Source: Yamagishiella unicocca (taxonomy: Eukaryota; Chlorophyta; Chlorophyceae; Chlamydomonadales; Volvocaceae). Taken from it: DNA of 64,000 bases. The stretch covers positions 1 to 64,000 of the forward strand of contig BDSL01000156.1 in assembly GCA_003116995.1 (NCBI GenBank), in the 5' to 3' direction. The notes under the pieces were generated by a model. The model searched no databases and was not told the origin of the DNA. It saw only the letters and a program-made list of their open reading frames with translations. Numbering within the stretch: position 1 is the first letter of the stretch; each line of letters starts with the position of its first letter. Below are positions 32,055 to 45,055 of this stretch, in pieces. Position numbers and translations under genes: made by a program.

Positions 32055-35000
32055 CTACAGCAAGCCCAACATCTCCAAGCCCTCCACCACCCCCCCCGGC
32101 CCGGGCCTGGCGGACTGCACCACTACCGGGCTGACGCCCTGCCCGGCCCCCGCCGCCTCCACCGCCGCTCCCGCCAGGTGGATCTGGTGGTTGGATCCGG
32201 ATCCGGATCTGGTTGCCGGGGCCCAGCTGTCACCCTCGGGCGGCGACGCCGTCGACGGCGGCTGCGGCGGCATCGCCATGTTGCGCAGCAGCAGCTCCCG
32301 CAACCCCGGAGGGGCCCGCGGTGCCGTCACCACGGCCGCGCCCGCAGCCGCCAGCAGCTCCGCATCTCGGTCGGTGTCGCCCGCTGCCACCACGGCGGCG
32401 GCGTCGATGCCGAAGCGGCACAGCACGTGGCGGAGCGCGGCGGCCTTGCCGGCGGCGGCGGGGATGACGTCGACTGTGCACCACTCGCCGCGAGGGCCGC
32501 GGGGCTGCACCTCGAAGCGCACCCCCCCTGCAGCCGCAGCCGCAGCGGCAGCCGCAGCGGCAGCCGCAGGGGGGGAGCAGCTGCGGCTGCGTCGTCGGGT
32601 GGTGTCAGCGGCGGCCGCGCGGGCGCTGCCTGCCCGCAGGCGGTCCTCCACCTCCCGCACCACCATCGCCGCCACCGAGCGATGGACCTCCAGGCACACC
32701 TTGTGGCGGCTCTGCTGCTTCTCCAGACCGTACGACACCGCCGCCCGGCCGCTGCTTGCCCCCGGCGGCGGCGGCGGCGACCCACCGGTCGCGGCGCCCC
32801 CGGCGGCGTCGGGTCGCGGTGGCGGCGCAGCTGACTGCCCCGCGATCCTCAGCCGCCTGTACTGTTGTACGACGCCGTCGACGGCACGCCGCACGGCGGC
32901 AGCGTCGTACGAATGATCAAGCAGCGCGTTCCACTGCTCATCGTACCGCCAGCCGCCGTCGTCGCCCGCCGCCGCTGCCGCCGTCGCGGGCAACCTGTAC
33001 GCCACCTCCGTCCCCAGCCCCAGCAGCAGCACGTCCGGTTGCGGCAGGAAGGCCTGCTTGTCCCGCCAGGTTTGGTCCAGAGACTTCATCAGCCTGCCGG
33101 AGGGGGCGGGGGAGGCACAGGACCGACAGGGCCGCGGGGGCCGATGCGCGCACCACATCACACCACATGACGTCACGGGCTGTTGCGCGACCCAGACGGC
33201 TTCAATGACACTACCTCGTCACTCGTCGCCATTCCTGCCCTGTTTGGTAACTCCGCGCCTCCAGGCAAGCCCGACCCTCTCTGCATACCTCCGTGCCACC
33301 CAACTATGGTCCCTCCCTCCCTCGCTCCTCCCTCGCCTCACCTGCTTGTCGCCACCACCAGCAGCCCCGGCCGCACCCGCTGGCTGGCCTCCCACAGCTG
33401 CCGCAGCGCCAGAGCGGACTGGTCCCACTCGCGACCCCGCCACCCTGCGAGGGAGGGCAGCGGAGGAGGGGGGGGGGCCGTAGGAGAGAAGAAAGCCGTG
33501 GGGCGACATTGATAAGTAAAGCCGATTATGAAGGTTTGGTAAACTCGTCCAAACTCGTCTGAAGTTGCGTGCTGGAGAACTTGGTTTCGGTATGAAAAGC
33601 AGGCGGTTGAGTGTCGCCCCCGGTTGCTAGGCTTAGACGCACCCCAACAAGAACCCCGAGCGGTTTAGTGAAACGTGTTGACAGCCCATGAGCTAGAGGC
33701 GGAAGGGGTTCAGGGTTGCAGCTGTGCACTTCCGGATCCGGATCCGTACTTCTAGTTGGCGCTGGCCGCAGCCGGTGTGCATGGTCAGCCCCGGAATCGG
33801 GCCGCTCGTGCCTCCCCTCTTCAGCTCCCCTCCTCAGCTCCCTTTCATGGGATACCAGCTGCTGCACCCCCCGCGTCCTCGCTACCACCCTCCTGCCCTC
33901 AAGCAACCCAGCCCCCAACCCAGCCTCCACTCGCCCTTGTGCCACCAGGGCCCCTCTCGTGCGCCCACCAGGGCCCCTGTCCTCCTGTCTCCTATCCCCT
34001 CCTCCTCCTGTCTCCTCTCCCCTCCTCCTTTCCCCTCCCCCTTCCTCCTTCCCTCCCCTTTCCTCCTTCCCTCCCTCGCCTCCCTCCTCACCGGTGAGGC
34101 TGCTGGCGTCCACCACAAGAGCCACGTCATGACGCAAAATGGCCTGAGCCCGCGGCTGCCCCGTCTGCTGCCCCGTCTGCTGCCCCGGCTGCTGCTGCTG
34201 CGCCTGGCTCGAGGTGGTGGCGAGGGGGTGCGACCGGAGCGAGGCAGGCGCCTCCTCGGACCCCCCGCTGCTGCTGCTGCTGTGCGGCGCTCCGGCGGCA
34301 ACCAGGTAGTGGCCAGGTCGGCAGAGCTCCAGGGGGGCCAACACGACGGCGGGGAGCGGCACGCTGACGGCGGGAGCCGGCGACTGAGGTCCGCCAGCGG
34401 CGCCGCTGCGCGCTGCGGCGGCCTGCCCCGGCACCGTCGAGGCATTGCCGCTGCTACCGCCGGCTCCGATGCCATTGCCGCTGGCGCCGCTGGCACTGCT
34501 ATTGCTGCACTGCGCGGCAGCGGCTGCGGCAGCGGCGGCAGCAGCGGCGGCGGCTCCTCTCCCTCGCCGGCGTTTGGATCCAGCGCCGGCGAGGCCGCCA
34601 CCCGCCCGGGCAGCAACCTCGGAAGCCGCTGCTGCCGGGGTGGCGGCGTAGGGTGCCGCGGAGGACGGCGGCGGACCCGCGGCCAGGAGGAACTGGAGCG
34701 GAGGGGCACCGGGCGGCACCTGCTGACCCATACACGAAGGCGCCGCCGCCGCCGCCGCGGTCGACACGGTTCCTGTTGCAGCCGCGCTGTCCTGCAAGAC
34801 TTCCTCGCCACTTCCGGCGGCCGCTGATGAGAGCCTCTCCCCGGGGAGCACCGTCGCTGCGGCGGCGCCAGCCGCCTGCTCATGCGCCTCCGGGGGGTAC
34901 TGGAGCTGCGGCTGCGGCTCAGCCGGGATGGACACGGCCAGCAGCGGCGGCGAACCGCTGCCGGAGACGAACAGCATGGGCCGCCAAGTCCACCGACCCG

Positions 35001-37299
35001 TGGGTCCGTACCTGTACACCACGTAGCGGTGCTCCGGCGCTGCGACGGCGTACAAGACGTACGAGGGAGAGGCGAGCAGTGAGTACGGCTGGCTGGCCTG
35101 TCGCAGCGGCGGCTTGAACGCTGCTGCCGCCGCTAGCACTCCAGGGGGGGAGGAGGAGCCCGTTTGCGCTGTTAGCGCGGATGCGGTCGTCGTGTCCGCC
35201 GCCTCGCGTACCGGGGCCGCGGTCAGATCGCACCACAGGTCGCTAGGGGCTGCCCCACCCGCCGCTACCGACGGCACCGTCGTCATCGTCGTGGAAGCCG
35301 CCGCCGTGGGGCTGGATAGGGGGGGCGGCGGCGGTGGCGGCGCCGTCTGCGGCAAGGCAAGCCTATGTATGGGGGTGTCCGATGTGCGGGACACGGTGAA
35401 GGGGAAGCTGAAGTGCTCCCTCCCACGGCGGGCCACTGGCGCTGCTGCTGCCGCCGTTAGAGCCCCTACACTGGAGGGGTCCACGCCGCCGCTGTCGTCA
35501 CCGGCTTGCTCCTGCCCCACCGCCGCCGCTGCCGCCGCCGCCGCATTCGCCGCCGCCTTGGCCAGCGCCCTCCGCTTCCGTCGGTGCGGCCTGGGCACCG
35601 GAAACAACTCCACCAGCCGCCTCCTTCTCCGCCACCCAGCCAGCGGCGCCTCGAGCAAGTGCAGGCTACTGCCGTACGACGTCGACGGCTCCCCGGCGCC
35701 GTCCTCCTCTTCCTCCTCCCCCTCCTCATCGTCACGCCAGGAGGCTCCCGGTGCAAGTCGGGGCCCGTCAAACAGCGGCATGGATGTCGGCAAGGGCCCG
35801 GGAGGAGAGGAGGGGTGGCGCACAGGCGGTTGCTGGGCAGTAACTGTCGTTGCAGCGACCGTTGGCACGGTTTCTAAGCCTTTGAAGGCCCGCCGGCGCG
35901 CCCGCTTAGGCCGTTGGTGCGGCTCCTTGCTGCGGTCCTTCCGGTGGCCCCCCTCCGAGGGCCCACAGCTCTTGCCCTGCAGGGACGATGGCCCGCCTGA
36001 CGCGGTCGACGGTTCGGCAGCTGGCCCCTGGGGTGCCCCTGGGGTGCCCCCGGCCGCAGCGTCGTCCCGTCCCCGACCCCAGCCGCCTCCGCCGCCCGCC
36101 GTTGCGGCTGAGGCCGGGTCCTGTGGCCCCTGCCCCTGCTGGCCGTCCCGCTGCTGCTTCCAAGCCGCCCGGCCAGTCCCTGCCGCCGCTACTGCCGCTA
36201 CTGCTGCCGCCTGGATCCCGCCAGGTGTCTCGTGCCGCCTGAGCGGTGATGTCGCAGGGGCCCCTGGCAGGTCGGCGCTGACACCCACTGCCCGGGTCCG
36301 AGTCCGCTGCGGCGGCGGCTGCCGGCCCCCCGGCAAGGCCGCCACCGCCACCGCCGCTGTCGGATCCGAAACCCGCACCGCAGCGACTGAGTCAGTGGCG
36401 GGGGTGGCAGCTGGCGCCACCAGTGGGCGGTGCGGTGGGCCCAGAAGCGCCACCGCGTCCGCTGCCTTTGCCGCCGCCGCTGTTGTGCGGGCCGCTTTTG
36501 AGGACGCCTTCGCACCACCCGCCAGCCTCACACCGAGCATGCCTGGGGCACCAACAACAGCCCCGTTGTTGCGTCTTCGCTTGCCGGACCCACCCGACCC
36601 AGATCCCACAGACGCGGACCAGGCGGTTGGACGCCTCGCCGCCTGCGACCCCGCCCAGACTGGTGCGCCCCGGCTGATGCTGGCAGTTGCGCCCACCGCC
36701 AACAACGGTACCCGCCGCGGCCCTGTCCCTGGATCGTGTTCCTGATGCCGGTGCTGGTGGGGGGCTGCAGCAAGCTCAGCTGCGGTGGTGCAGCCCCGGC
36801 TACTGCCGGCTGCATTCCAACCTGGTTCAAGGGCTAGACCCTGCCTGGGCTGAGGCGCTGTTACGTCACCTATGAGGCCCCCTGGTCGCTGCTGTTGCTG
36901 CTGCCAGTGCTGCTGTTGCGAGTGTTCCTCGCCGGGCAGGGTCACCGGCTCGAGCCCGACCGGCGCCTGGCTGGTGACCAGTAGCTGCTGCCGCCACCGA
37001 CTCGGGGGTTGCTTTGTGGCTCCGTTCAGGGCTGCGGGGCCGTAGCTGCCGTTGCGTCCAGCGGCGTCGGAGGCACCGCTGTTGCCCGTTAACCCCTCGG
37101 TGCCCCCAGCATGCGCTAGGCTTCCATTCGTTGGGGTTTCCGCCCCAGTTTCAGAATCCGGAAGCACGGACGGCGAAGGGTGAACAAGGACCGCCGGAGC
37201 AGTGCCAAGACGGATGGTCGCGCCATGCGAGGGCACAGATAACGCAGGCAACAGCGGACCTCCTGCCCCGCAATTCTGGGCCTGCGAGGGACGTACCAT
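32055..37299 (-). CDS. Very large protein with C-terminal sucrose-phosphatase-like HAD domain
   Basis: Three exons (minus): 34092-37299, 33342-33444 and 32055-33093; 1449 residues, phases 1 and 2 matching. Residues 1-1050 are low-complexity Ala/Gly/Pro/Ser/Gln, with an acidic block, a basic RPKRARRR signal, and one ordered patch (YVVYRYGPTGRWTWRPMLFV) that might bind carbohydrate but is not assignable. The last 390 residues follow the sucrose-6-phosphate phosphatase (S6PP) plan: VALVVDASSLTG, LLVVATSR, PDVLLLGLGTEV, DEQWNALL, RHKVCLEV, WCTVDVIPAAAGKAAALRHVL and AAGDTDRD. Known S6PP enzymes dephosphorylate sucrose-6-phosphate using two Asp in the first motif (DxDxT). Here the second is Ser, so activity is doubtful. 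The long fused N-terminus is also unusual. The start ATG at 37299 is the first in the open frame; an upstream exon cannot be excluded. Confidence 0.72.
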
Positions 37300-38899
37300 A
37301 AATCAAGGTAAGGGCGCGATGACCTCCGGCAAAATAGCCCCCAAAAGCATCGAATGGGGCGGCTGGCCGTCGAGCCTTATCTCCACGTTGTCCTTGTTTT
37401 TAACGCCTCACACCTAGCAGTACATACACTGACCCAATATAGGTTGCAACTCACCAGGGAAATTGTACCAAAGTTAGCTGAGCGCTGCGGAATTGCACTT
37501 TTAACGCTTGCTGCTCGCCGGCAGTCCCTGCTGCGCAACGGCCACTCGCCCAGGAGCTGCGATCCCGGTTGCATGCTAGACCATGCTCGCCGAGACGCAT
37601 TACGGGATGCGTTAAAAAGGTGACAGAGGCAGAGCGGTAGACCGGCCGCCGCGGTGTGCTGTCCCCGCGCCGAAGGAGTTGTCGCGCCGGATGCGGACGC
37701 AGGTGTGACACCACAACTCACATTGCGCGGTGATGCTGCCGAGTTGATGTTCTGAAGGATTTGCTGCGGCGCACAGTGCGCCATCGCCTGGGGGCCAATT
37801 GGGCGTCAAACACATCACGCTCTTCTGCCGATGACATCACAGTCCAATACTTTCAGCGCGAAAACGTTGGTGCATCAAGCAACCCCACGACTCACCAAAA
37901 GCTACTCTGCCTCCGCTTGCATCCTCAGACCTTTAACTCCAAATCCTCATAGCGTAGCACTAAACCATACGAATACATCGCAAAGCCTACGCATTGTTCG
38001 GTGATTGATGGAAGTTTCAGAACATAGCCAACGCAAACGAGAAAAGCCGTGAAGTGCTTTGTCGTTGTAATTGGGAGCTGTGTTTCCCTTCTTTTTGTAT
38101 GTACCTAAACACTGGGATGCCAGATCGCATTGCTTCGTGGGGGCTGGGTACATGATTGAGCGCCCATGCATATGTGCACGTGCGCAGCGTAGACGCCCTA
38201 GGCCCTACCATACCGATATCCTTGCGCTTTGGCGTTTGCACTGCAAGGTTTAAATATTTTCTTTAATCTCTATAGGACGTGTTTGGCACACCAGACCCAA
38301 ATGTCCCTGCGAAATAGGCAAGTAGCCTGACAATGCCAGCACCTACCGGTACCATACAAACATCAACGAGAACAAAAACATCATTCCATGGAAACGTTGG
38401 AAATCCTGATGGAACCCAACAAGCGGCACGCAGTAGTCGGTGCGCTTTGCATAGCATGTTATCGCGCAATCCTTGAACACCATTCTCAAGCGCCGAATCA
38501 TAATTGAATTTGCGATTCCACTCTAGGAGTGCCAGACCCAGAGCTGTAATGTGCTGTGCCGTACAGAGCCGCAACCGCGCACGCAAAGCAGCGCCTGAAC
38601 CATGAAATTTGGTTATTGCGCTACTGATAGAAGTCGTTTTGGGACAAAAAGCATACATGAGACGACGGGCCGAATAGCTGCGACCACCCGGACGGCTTGA
38701 ATTGTATCATACAGGACACTAGGCGACTTTTCCCAAGAGGCTCCAAGCGCTTGAAAGCGCTAGAGGCAATTGATTTTTCTTGCACCTCAGTGCGTGGGTC
38801 TCTGCAGCTTGAGCCAGTTTTGGGTCGTAGGCAGCGTCCGGCCCACCTTGCAGCTGCATGCTCTCAGCGCTGCGCGGTATCATACAGCGCTGGGTCGGC
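37300..38899. promoter_or_regulatory. Divergent intergenic region, HAD gene (-) and SCP gene (+)
   Basis: 1600 bases of lower GC content lie between two divergent genes. It must include both promoters. ORFs such as 38263-38658 (-) and 37354-37623 (+) have no recognisable motif. No RNA gene was recognised. Confidence 0.45.
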
Positions 38900-41800
38900 A
38901 TGACGACCGAGGTGCAGACGGTTGAGCCGGCGGAGGCGCCTGCGGTCCCAGCAGCTACACCAACTTGTAGCGCGGACTATGCTGCCAGTGCAGCAGCGCG
39001 GAGGCTGAAGCGTACAGGTGCTTATTTATGCAAGAGACTGCCGCTGGAATTTCCTGTGCGCGATAACTAGTATGAAGTCAACCAAAGCACGAACGCGGGT
39101 GCCTTTTTTCGCAGGAAGCTCAACCAACGAGGCCGCGGACCTGAAGCGCCCCCGGACAGCCCCAGCTACGCCCATTGACCCTGCTGTGAACGGGGCTAAC
39201 CCACCTGTCGGCAAGCTCACGGTACTTTGGGTCACAGCAGGCTCTGGGTTGTTGACATGGTTGTGGCGGTGTACCCTGCAAGTGCTCTAGACCTTGCTAC
39301 AAGCGTACAACTACACGATCTAGGCGCCGGATAAGCTTGATTGATGCTGGGCTGCTACCTTGTCAAACTCAAATCGGGACGGGCCTCTCCGCCAGAGAAA
39401 TGCGAGCCATTCATATGTGTTCAAATCTCATCCTTTACATTTTCCAGTAACTGAAGCCACGCAGCGCGGGCTGTCGGAGGTGCGGGCCGCGAGGCCCGCC
39501 AACTGCCTGCCCTCGCTCGGCCATGCTAACCTCCGCGCTTTCGCGACCCTGACTCGCCGCAGCAGGCTTCTGACCCTGACGACGTTCGCAATCGGGCCGC
39601 CAATCCTTCCGAGAACGGAGCTCGGCCATCTGCTGCCGCGTCGGCCCCCGCGGCCCTGACGCGAGCCCTGCGCTCCCAGCCGTCCGTTTCGACGACCCCC
39701 TCAGCGTGTGGGGTCGGGAACAGCCACGGACCAGCTAGCCGCCATTGCGGCGCCATCAGCGGTGTCGTGGCCGCCCCCCAGCAGTCGCAGCAGCAGCAGC
39801 AGCGGCAGCCTGAGGACGCCCCCGAGCAGCACCAGCAGCAGCACCAGCCCTCGTCTGTGTCGCTGCCGCTGCAGCTGCTCCCCGCCCTCCATCGCGCCGC
39901 CGCGGCCGGCCCCGCGGGCGAGCACTGCATGGTCTCCACCCGCACCCCCACCCCCAACGGCGGCAACGGCAGCGGCAACAGCCGCCACCACACGCCCCAC
40001 CACGACGCCCATCAGCTGCTGCACCACCACCGCCACGACGCGTTGGAGGAGCAGGTCTTCTCCCCAGCCTTCCACCTGCCCACCTCGGGCTCCCCCACAG
40101 CCTCCCACTGCGCCGACCATTCCCCGGCGCCCTACCCCGTGGTCGTTGCTACTGCCACCGCCGCTCCTAGCAGTAGTGACCCGCCGGCCGGCGGCCGGCT
40201 GCAGTCGTCGCGCCCCGGCACCCAGGCGCCGGAGGATGCCCCGCCTGCTGCCGCCGCTGGCTCCGAAGCCGAGGCCGTGGGCGTGCACTCGAAGCACCAG
40301 GACAGCCCGACTTACACGCAGCTCCATGCCATCGACCTGAACGTGGTGGACGGCGTGGATGTGGACACGGACGACGACGAGCAGGGGAATGCGGGGCCGG
40401 CCTCGGCGGCGGTTGCTGGTCTGGCGGAGGGCTGTCTGGAGGGGCATCCGGGCGCAGCGGCCCGACCGCCAGCTGCGGAGCACACCAACAGCGCAAGCAT
40501 CAGCGGCGGGGATATCGCGGCCGTGGGTGAGGAGCTCAGCAGCAGCAGCGGCGGGGAGGGCAGCGGAGGCGGCGGCGAGGAGGAAGAGGATTTCTACGAG
40601 TGCAGCAACGACGAGAACGCGCCGATGGGTGGTTTCGGGGCGGCGGGCTGGGCTGCAGCCCCGGCACCGGGCTCCGCGGTCGCGCAGCACCGCTTCTACC
40701 AGCAGCACCGGACAGGGGACGCGCAGGAGCAGCGACAGCCGCAAGCACAGCCGCAGCAGCAGAGCGACACGGTGCTGGTGGCGTCGGCGCCGCGGCCGCT
40801 TACAGCGGCCGTCTCCGCGGCTGGGCCTGCCGCGGGCACGGCAGCGGCCGCCGCCGGGCCCCCTGCCGTGCCGGCGGACCAGGAGGAGGACGACGACGAT
40901 GACGACGACGCCTTCCTGGAGTTCGACCCGCTGGTGTTCATCAAGCAGCTGCCCCCCCTGGAGGCCTGCGTGCCGCCCCACCGGCCCGCGCTGCTGCCCC
41001 GCCTGACGCGATCCATGGCGGGCCGCAAAACGCTGGTTCTGGATCTGGACGAGACGCTCGTGCACTCGTCGCTCGAGGCAGTGGAGCGGTCGGACTTCTC
41101 CTTCCCAGTCGTTTTTAACGGGATGGAGCACAAGGTGTATGTACGGCAGCGGCCGCACCTGCGCGAGTTCATGGTAGGGCGATTTGGGTCGGGGCGCAGA
41201 GGGGCTTCGGAGCTAAGGGCGCGTGCAAGTGGGATGGGAAACGAGCAAAGGGGCCAGGGGTGCCCCCCCCCCGCCTCAGCGATTGCCGAGAGCCCTAACC
41301 AGAGCCGCCACCCTTTCCCCGCCCGCCCCTTCCCGCCCGCCCTCTCCAGTCCCGCGTTGCCTCCCTGTTCGAGGTGGTCGTGTTCACCGCCAGCCAGCGC
41401 ATCTACGCTGAGCGGCTGCTGGACATCCTGGACCCGGGGCAGGAGCTGGTACGACACCGCATATACCGGGACAGCTGCGTCGTGGTGGACGGAAACTACC
41501 TCAAGGTGGGCAGGAGCTGGGGGCGGGGAGGGGGCAGCTAGGGGGGCCGGCGAGGGGATGTGGCGATGCGGGGGTGGGGTTGCTGGCGGGAAGTCAGTAC
41601 AGGCGTGGGGGGGGGCAGTTGTGTATGCGTTGTAGTGGCAGCCACCAGGTCATCAGGGTACGGGGGCGCCCTCCTCACTCCCACACGTCCCCCTCCCCGC
41701 CCCCTCAGGACCTGTCCATCCTGGGTCGTGACCTGGCCCACACCGTCATCGTGGACAACTCCCCCCAGGCCTTTGGCTTCCAGGTGGGCAGCCGGGCAGG

Positions 41801-42154
41801 CGGGTTCTGGCCCCAGCAGCGCTCGGTTGACTCGGGCACCCTTCCACCTGCTCCGCGGCGCGCCTTATCCCCCTCCCCCCCGGCGGTTCTTTCTTGTAGC
41901 CCCTCCTTCCTGACCCCAGCTGTTCCTCCTTCCTGACCCCAGCTGAGCTCCCTTCCTGCCCTTCTGCCGCCCCTCACCTCCTCCCCCAGGTGGACAACGG
42001 CATCCCCATCGAGTCGTGGTACGACGACGACAGCGACTCGGAGCTGCTCAAGCTGCTGCCCTTCCTGGAGTCCCTGGCGGCGGAGGAGGGAGCCGACGTG
42101 CGGCCGCGGATACGGTCGCAGTTCCGGCTGCGCGAGCTCATCGACCGGGCGTGA
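38900..42154 (+). CDS. SCP/FCP1-type (CTD-like) phosphatase
   Basis: Six exons: 38900-39017, 39115-39221, 39563-41173, 41350-41505, 41709-41783 and 41990-42154; 743 residues, all phases consistent (exon 3 could start at 39566). The C-terminal 180 residues are a complete NIF/SCP phosphatase domain of the HAD superfamily. It contains [13 protein letters not shown] (catalytic DxDx(T/V)), [22 protein letters not shown], then [32 protein letters not shown] and [11 protein letters not shown]. Relatives remove phosphate from Ser5 of the RNA polymerase II CTD or from SMAD-like and other nuclear phosphoproteins. The first 560 residues are disordered, with Gln-rich (SQQQQQRQ), His-rich (HHTPHH), acidic (EEDDDDDDD) and Ser-rich stretches. 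An early RRLKR plus LKRPR pair could be a nuclear signal. The catalytic residues are intact, so an active enzyme is likely; its substrate is unknown. Confidence 0.92.
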
Positions 42155-43107
42155 AGACCGCGAGGAGGGGGCTGGCGGCGGTGGGGCTTGGTGGGGGGAG
42201 GGGCCGCTGTTCGGGCGGGGGGGGGGGGGGCAAAGATGAGCAGAGAGCGAAAGTCTGGAAGGGAGCAAACGACACCATTTCGGAGCCACCCTTGAACGGT
42301 GGTGGCAGTGGTGTCCTGTTGGGGAGGTTGCCGGTGGGGCAAGGCTTCTGGAGGGTTGCTGCCGAGGAGGAGAGGTGCTGCTGCGGAGAACGGTGCTACT
42401 GCTACTGCTGCGAGGCGCACGCATTGTGCGGTCAGTGCATGGGTGGTGTGGGAGGTCTCGGGGAGGGGCGTCACGAGAGGGAGGGAGGGGGGGTTGGTAG
42501 GGGGGGTGAGAAAGTTGCTGTAGCTGCGAAGTGAGTGCGGGCGGCCGCGCGAAGGGTTCAGCCGTGCAGGTGGTTGGGTGGGTTTCGAACACCTTTCGTT
42601 CCGTCCAGCACCGGCACCCAACTGCGTGTACGTCGCCATCCAGCGTTGACGTTGCGGGGCTGCGGGTTTTTATTATTTTCAGTTACGTACCTACAAGGCA
42701 CCCGTACTACCGGAGCCGACCGCTCCTGATGGCTATTGCCGGGCGAGCAGAAACCGCCCGCCAGCGAGAGGGGCTGACGAGAAGGCGACCCGGGGTGGCA
42801 AGAGCACTCGGGCGGCAAACTTTGTGCCTGCAGGCACGGCGATGTGCCGCGATGGTTGGTGCCGTGCCGTCCCGCGGCAGGCATCTCATTGCCGCTGCTG
42901 GGCCCAGGTGGGGTGGTGCTCGGGGCCTGGGGCTGATCCTGGCGGGTGGATGGCCGGGCTGGCCAGGGTCCGCATCGCATCCCCTGGAAGCCGATGTACG
43001 AACCATGGCGGGGGAAACCCGTCAGCAGTGGCGGGGTTGGGAAGGGGCGCCTGGAGAGCTGGCGCGGCGGGGCGCTGTACGGCAGGCAGCTGAAAGAGCG
43101 GTGGTGG

Positions 43108-43112
43108 TGTAA
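43108..43112 (+). terminator. TGTAA, possible polyadenylation signal of SCP gene
   Basis: This is the first clear TGTAA after the stop at 42154, about 950 bases downstream. Long 3' UTRs are common in these algae, but this assignment is tentative. Confidence 0.35.
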
Positions 43113-45034
43113 TGTGGACGGAGGGGGCGCCGAGTGGCCCGGCTCCAGGGAAGGAGGGACGTGCTTGTTAGTCGTTGATCGTTGCTTGTCCAGTAATCCC
43201 ACACAGTTGTCTAGGTAAGTGTACGCGCCCGTTCCCTAACAGCGCTGGGGAGGTTCTTTCGCCGCAATGGCGTTGCGGTGGGGAGGCGGAGGGGCGGGTG
43301 GGTCGCCTGAGTCGGAGACACCACGTGTACGGACGAGATGACGACGACGTCATGTTGCTGCTGCTGGTGGGACATGTTTTGGAATGCGTGTCGGCTGCTT
43401 CGCTCCTGCCGCCCGCTGGCTGGCTGGGTTGTGTTGGTCGGTCGGCACACGAGGGCGTGTTTAGGGTCGTGGCGCTGCACGGGTTGCGCGCAGGTGCCCA
43501 ACCGCAGGTGGGCGGGCCACTCGCCCACGCCGCCTCCGCTGCGAAAGCTGCTGCCTCTTGACGTGTACTGCTGAGCGGGGGAACCATGTCATTGGCGTCC
43601 CCCGGAGAACCGCACGTCTGCACGACGGAAGAGGATGGGGGAGTGTGCAACCCCCGGAACAGAGGCCGCGCAGCTGGGGCGGCGCACACGTCACTGGGCT
43701 GTGGACATCGTTGCGGCTGCAGGGGGGAAGCCGCATCGCCGCCCCCGGGGCCTTTGATTCCCGCATGGACGGAAGGAAACGAGGAGGTACCTCGCTGGGA
43801 CCTGGGTTGCATAGTCGCGCTGTTGCGGTGCTAGGAGGCGGATGTGTGCTCGGCTGATTCGCTCTGCAAAGTGCACACCTCCTCCAGGGAAGGTGCGCGG
43901 CGTGCCCGCCGTGTCGTGTATCGTGTGGAGGCCGAGAAGATAGCTGCAGCCGGCTGGCGGGCGGACATGATGTGCCCTCGTGGGGGTGGGGCGCTGGCGC
44001 TGCTCTACGGGCCGCCGCTGTGGCGGCTTGGGCATGTGCGCTTTCCGCACTGCGCCGCGACGCGTTGTGACGTGGCGGGGCGGAGTGGTAGCTTCTTCCC
44101 CTGTCCTGCATACAGCGGCCGTTATTGACGATGTTGGCGGCCACGTGGGCCGAGTCGTACCCTGCCGACCCTACCGCAATGCAGGGGCGGGTTATGGGTA
44201 CCTGGGGCGCCTTGTACATAGGGCTGGCTGGGAGGAAGGAGGGGGCAGGCAGCCGCTGAGCGGACAGGACACGGCAGGCACGCAGGGCGTGTGTCGATAT
44301 GTACGGTATTCTATGATGACGTCACCGCAATGGCTCTTGCTTCACGTGTGGCTCCACATGGGTGGGTGGGTGGGGCAGCAGCCGGGCACATCGGGATCAA
44401 GATGGGACGGAGGTGATGGTGGGGTTGCGGTTGGAGCTGGGCGAACGATGGAGGCGGGCTGGGGTCTCTAAACCCCAACGACCGACCAAATCAGGATGGC
44501 GTCATCCTTACAGCCCTCGCCGCCACCGGGGGCCCACCAGTAGCGCACTTCATTCGGCGGCTCAGGCAAGGCGGTCGCCTGTCCACCTGCTGAGCCCGTG
44601 CAGGCAAACCCGACCCTTCTGAAGATGCCAACAGGCAGCCCCCGCCCTTGGTGACACCTCCCCATCCCACTGCTCTGCGGTCACCTCCTCGTGGCGCAGC
44701 CATTCGCTCTCGCTCAGCCCCCGCACGGCAGCCCGGATCACAGGCCTACGTTGTTGTGTATGCGTTCGGAGCACGCCTAGCAGCAGCTCACGCGAACAGC
44801 ACCGACCTGTACGGCCGCGTCTCTAACCACCAATTCTGAAAACTCAAAAACTGAGAGACCCCGCGGCTGGGGCGGTGCATCCGCAGCCGGCAGGCGCCGT
44901 GTTGTTGTCCGCAGCCCCCCTGGAGTCCTCAACAGCACGAGTCCACACGGATATGGTATTCCGCATCTCTGCCGTAGCTTGGCGCACGGGTCTTCCTGAA
45001 CCCCACACACAACCGCCCACTCGTCCCGACCTCA

Positions 45035-45039
45035 TTACA
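45035..45039 (-). terminator. TGTAA polyadenylation signal, Noc2 gene
   Basis: Read on the minus strand, TGTAA occurs 17-21 bases after the stop at 45056-45058, giving a very short 3' UTR if used. Confidence 0.4.
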
Positions 45040-45055
45040 TCATCAGCTTCACCTG

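Larger units (their letters stand above)
42155..45055. other. 3' UTRs and spacer between convergent SCP and Noc2 genes
   Basis: The region is moderately GC-rich with no protein domain in any frame. A 759-base minus-strand ORF at 43461-44219 has no recognisable content. Several TGACGTCA-like palindromes occur (for example near 44318). Confidence 0.55.

Noticed and set aside
33882..34883. Minus-strand ORF rich in Arg and Pro
   Set aside because: Another frame of the same exon; the neighbouring frame carries the HAD motif that continues through matching splice phases.
35114..36745. Plus-strand ORF of 543 codons
   Set aside because: It is antisense to the giant exon of the HAD-fusion gene, has only low-complexity content and mirrors the GC-rich codon pattern of the minus-strand gene.
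43461..44219. Minus-strand ORF of 252 codons between SCP and Noc2 genes
   Set aside because: No domain or periodic structure; Cys, His and Arg content looks like random GC-rich translation. It lies where 3' UTRs are expected.
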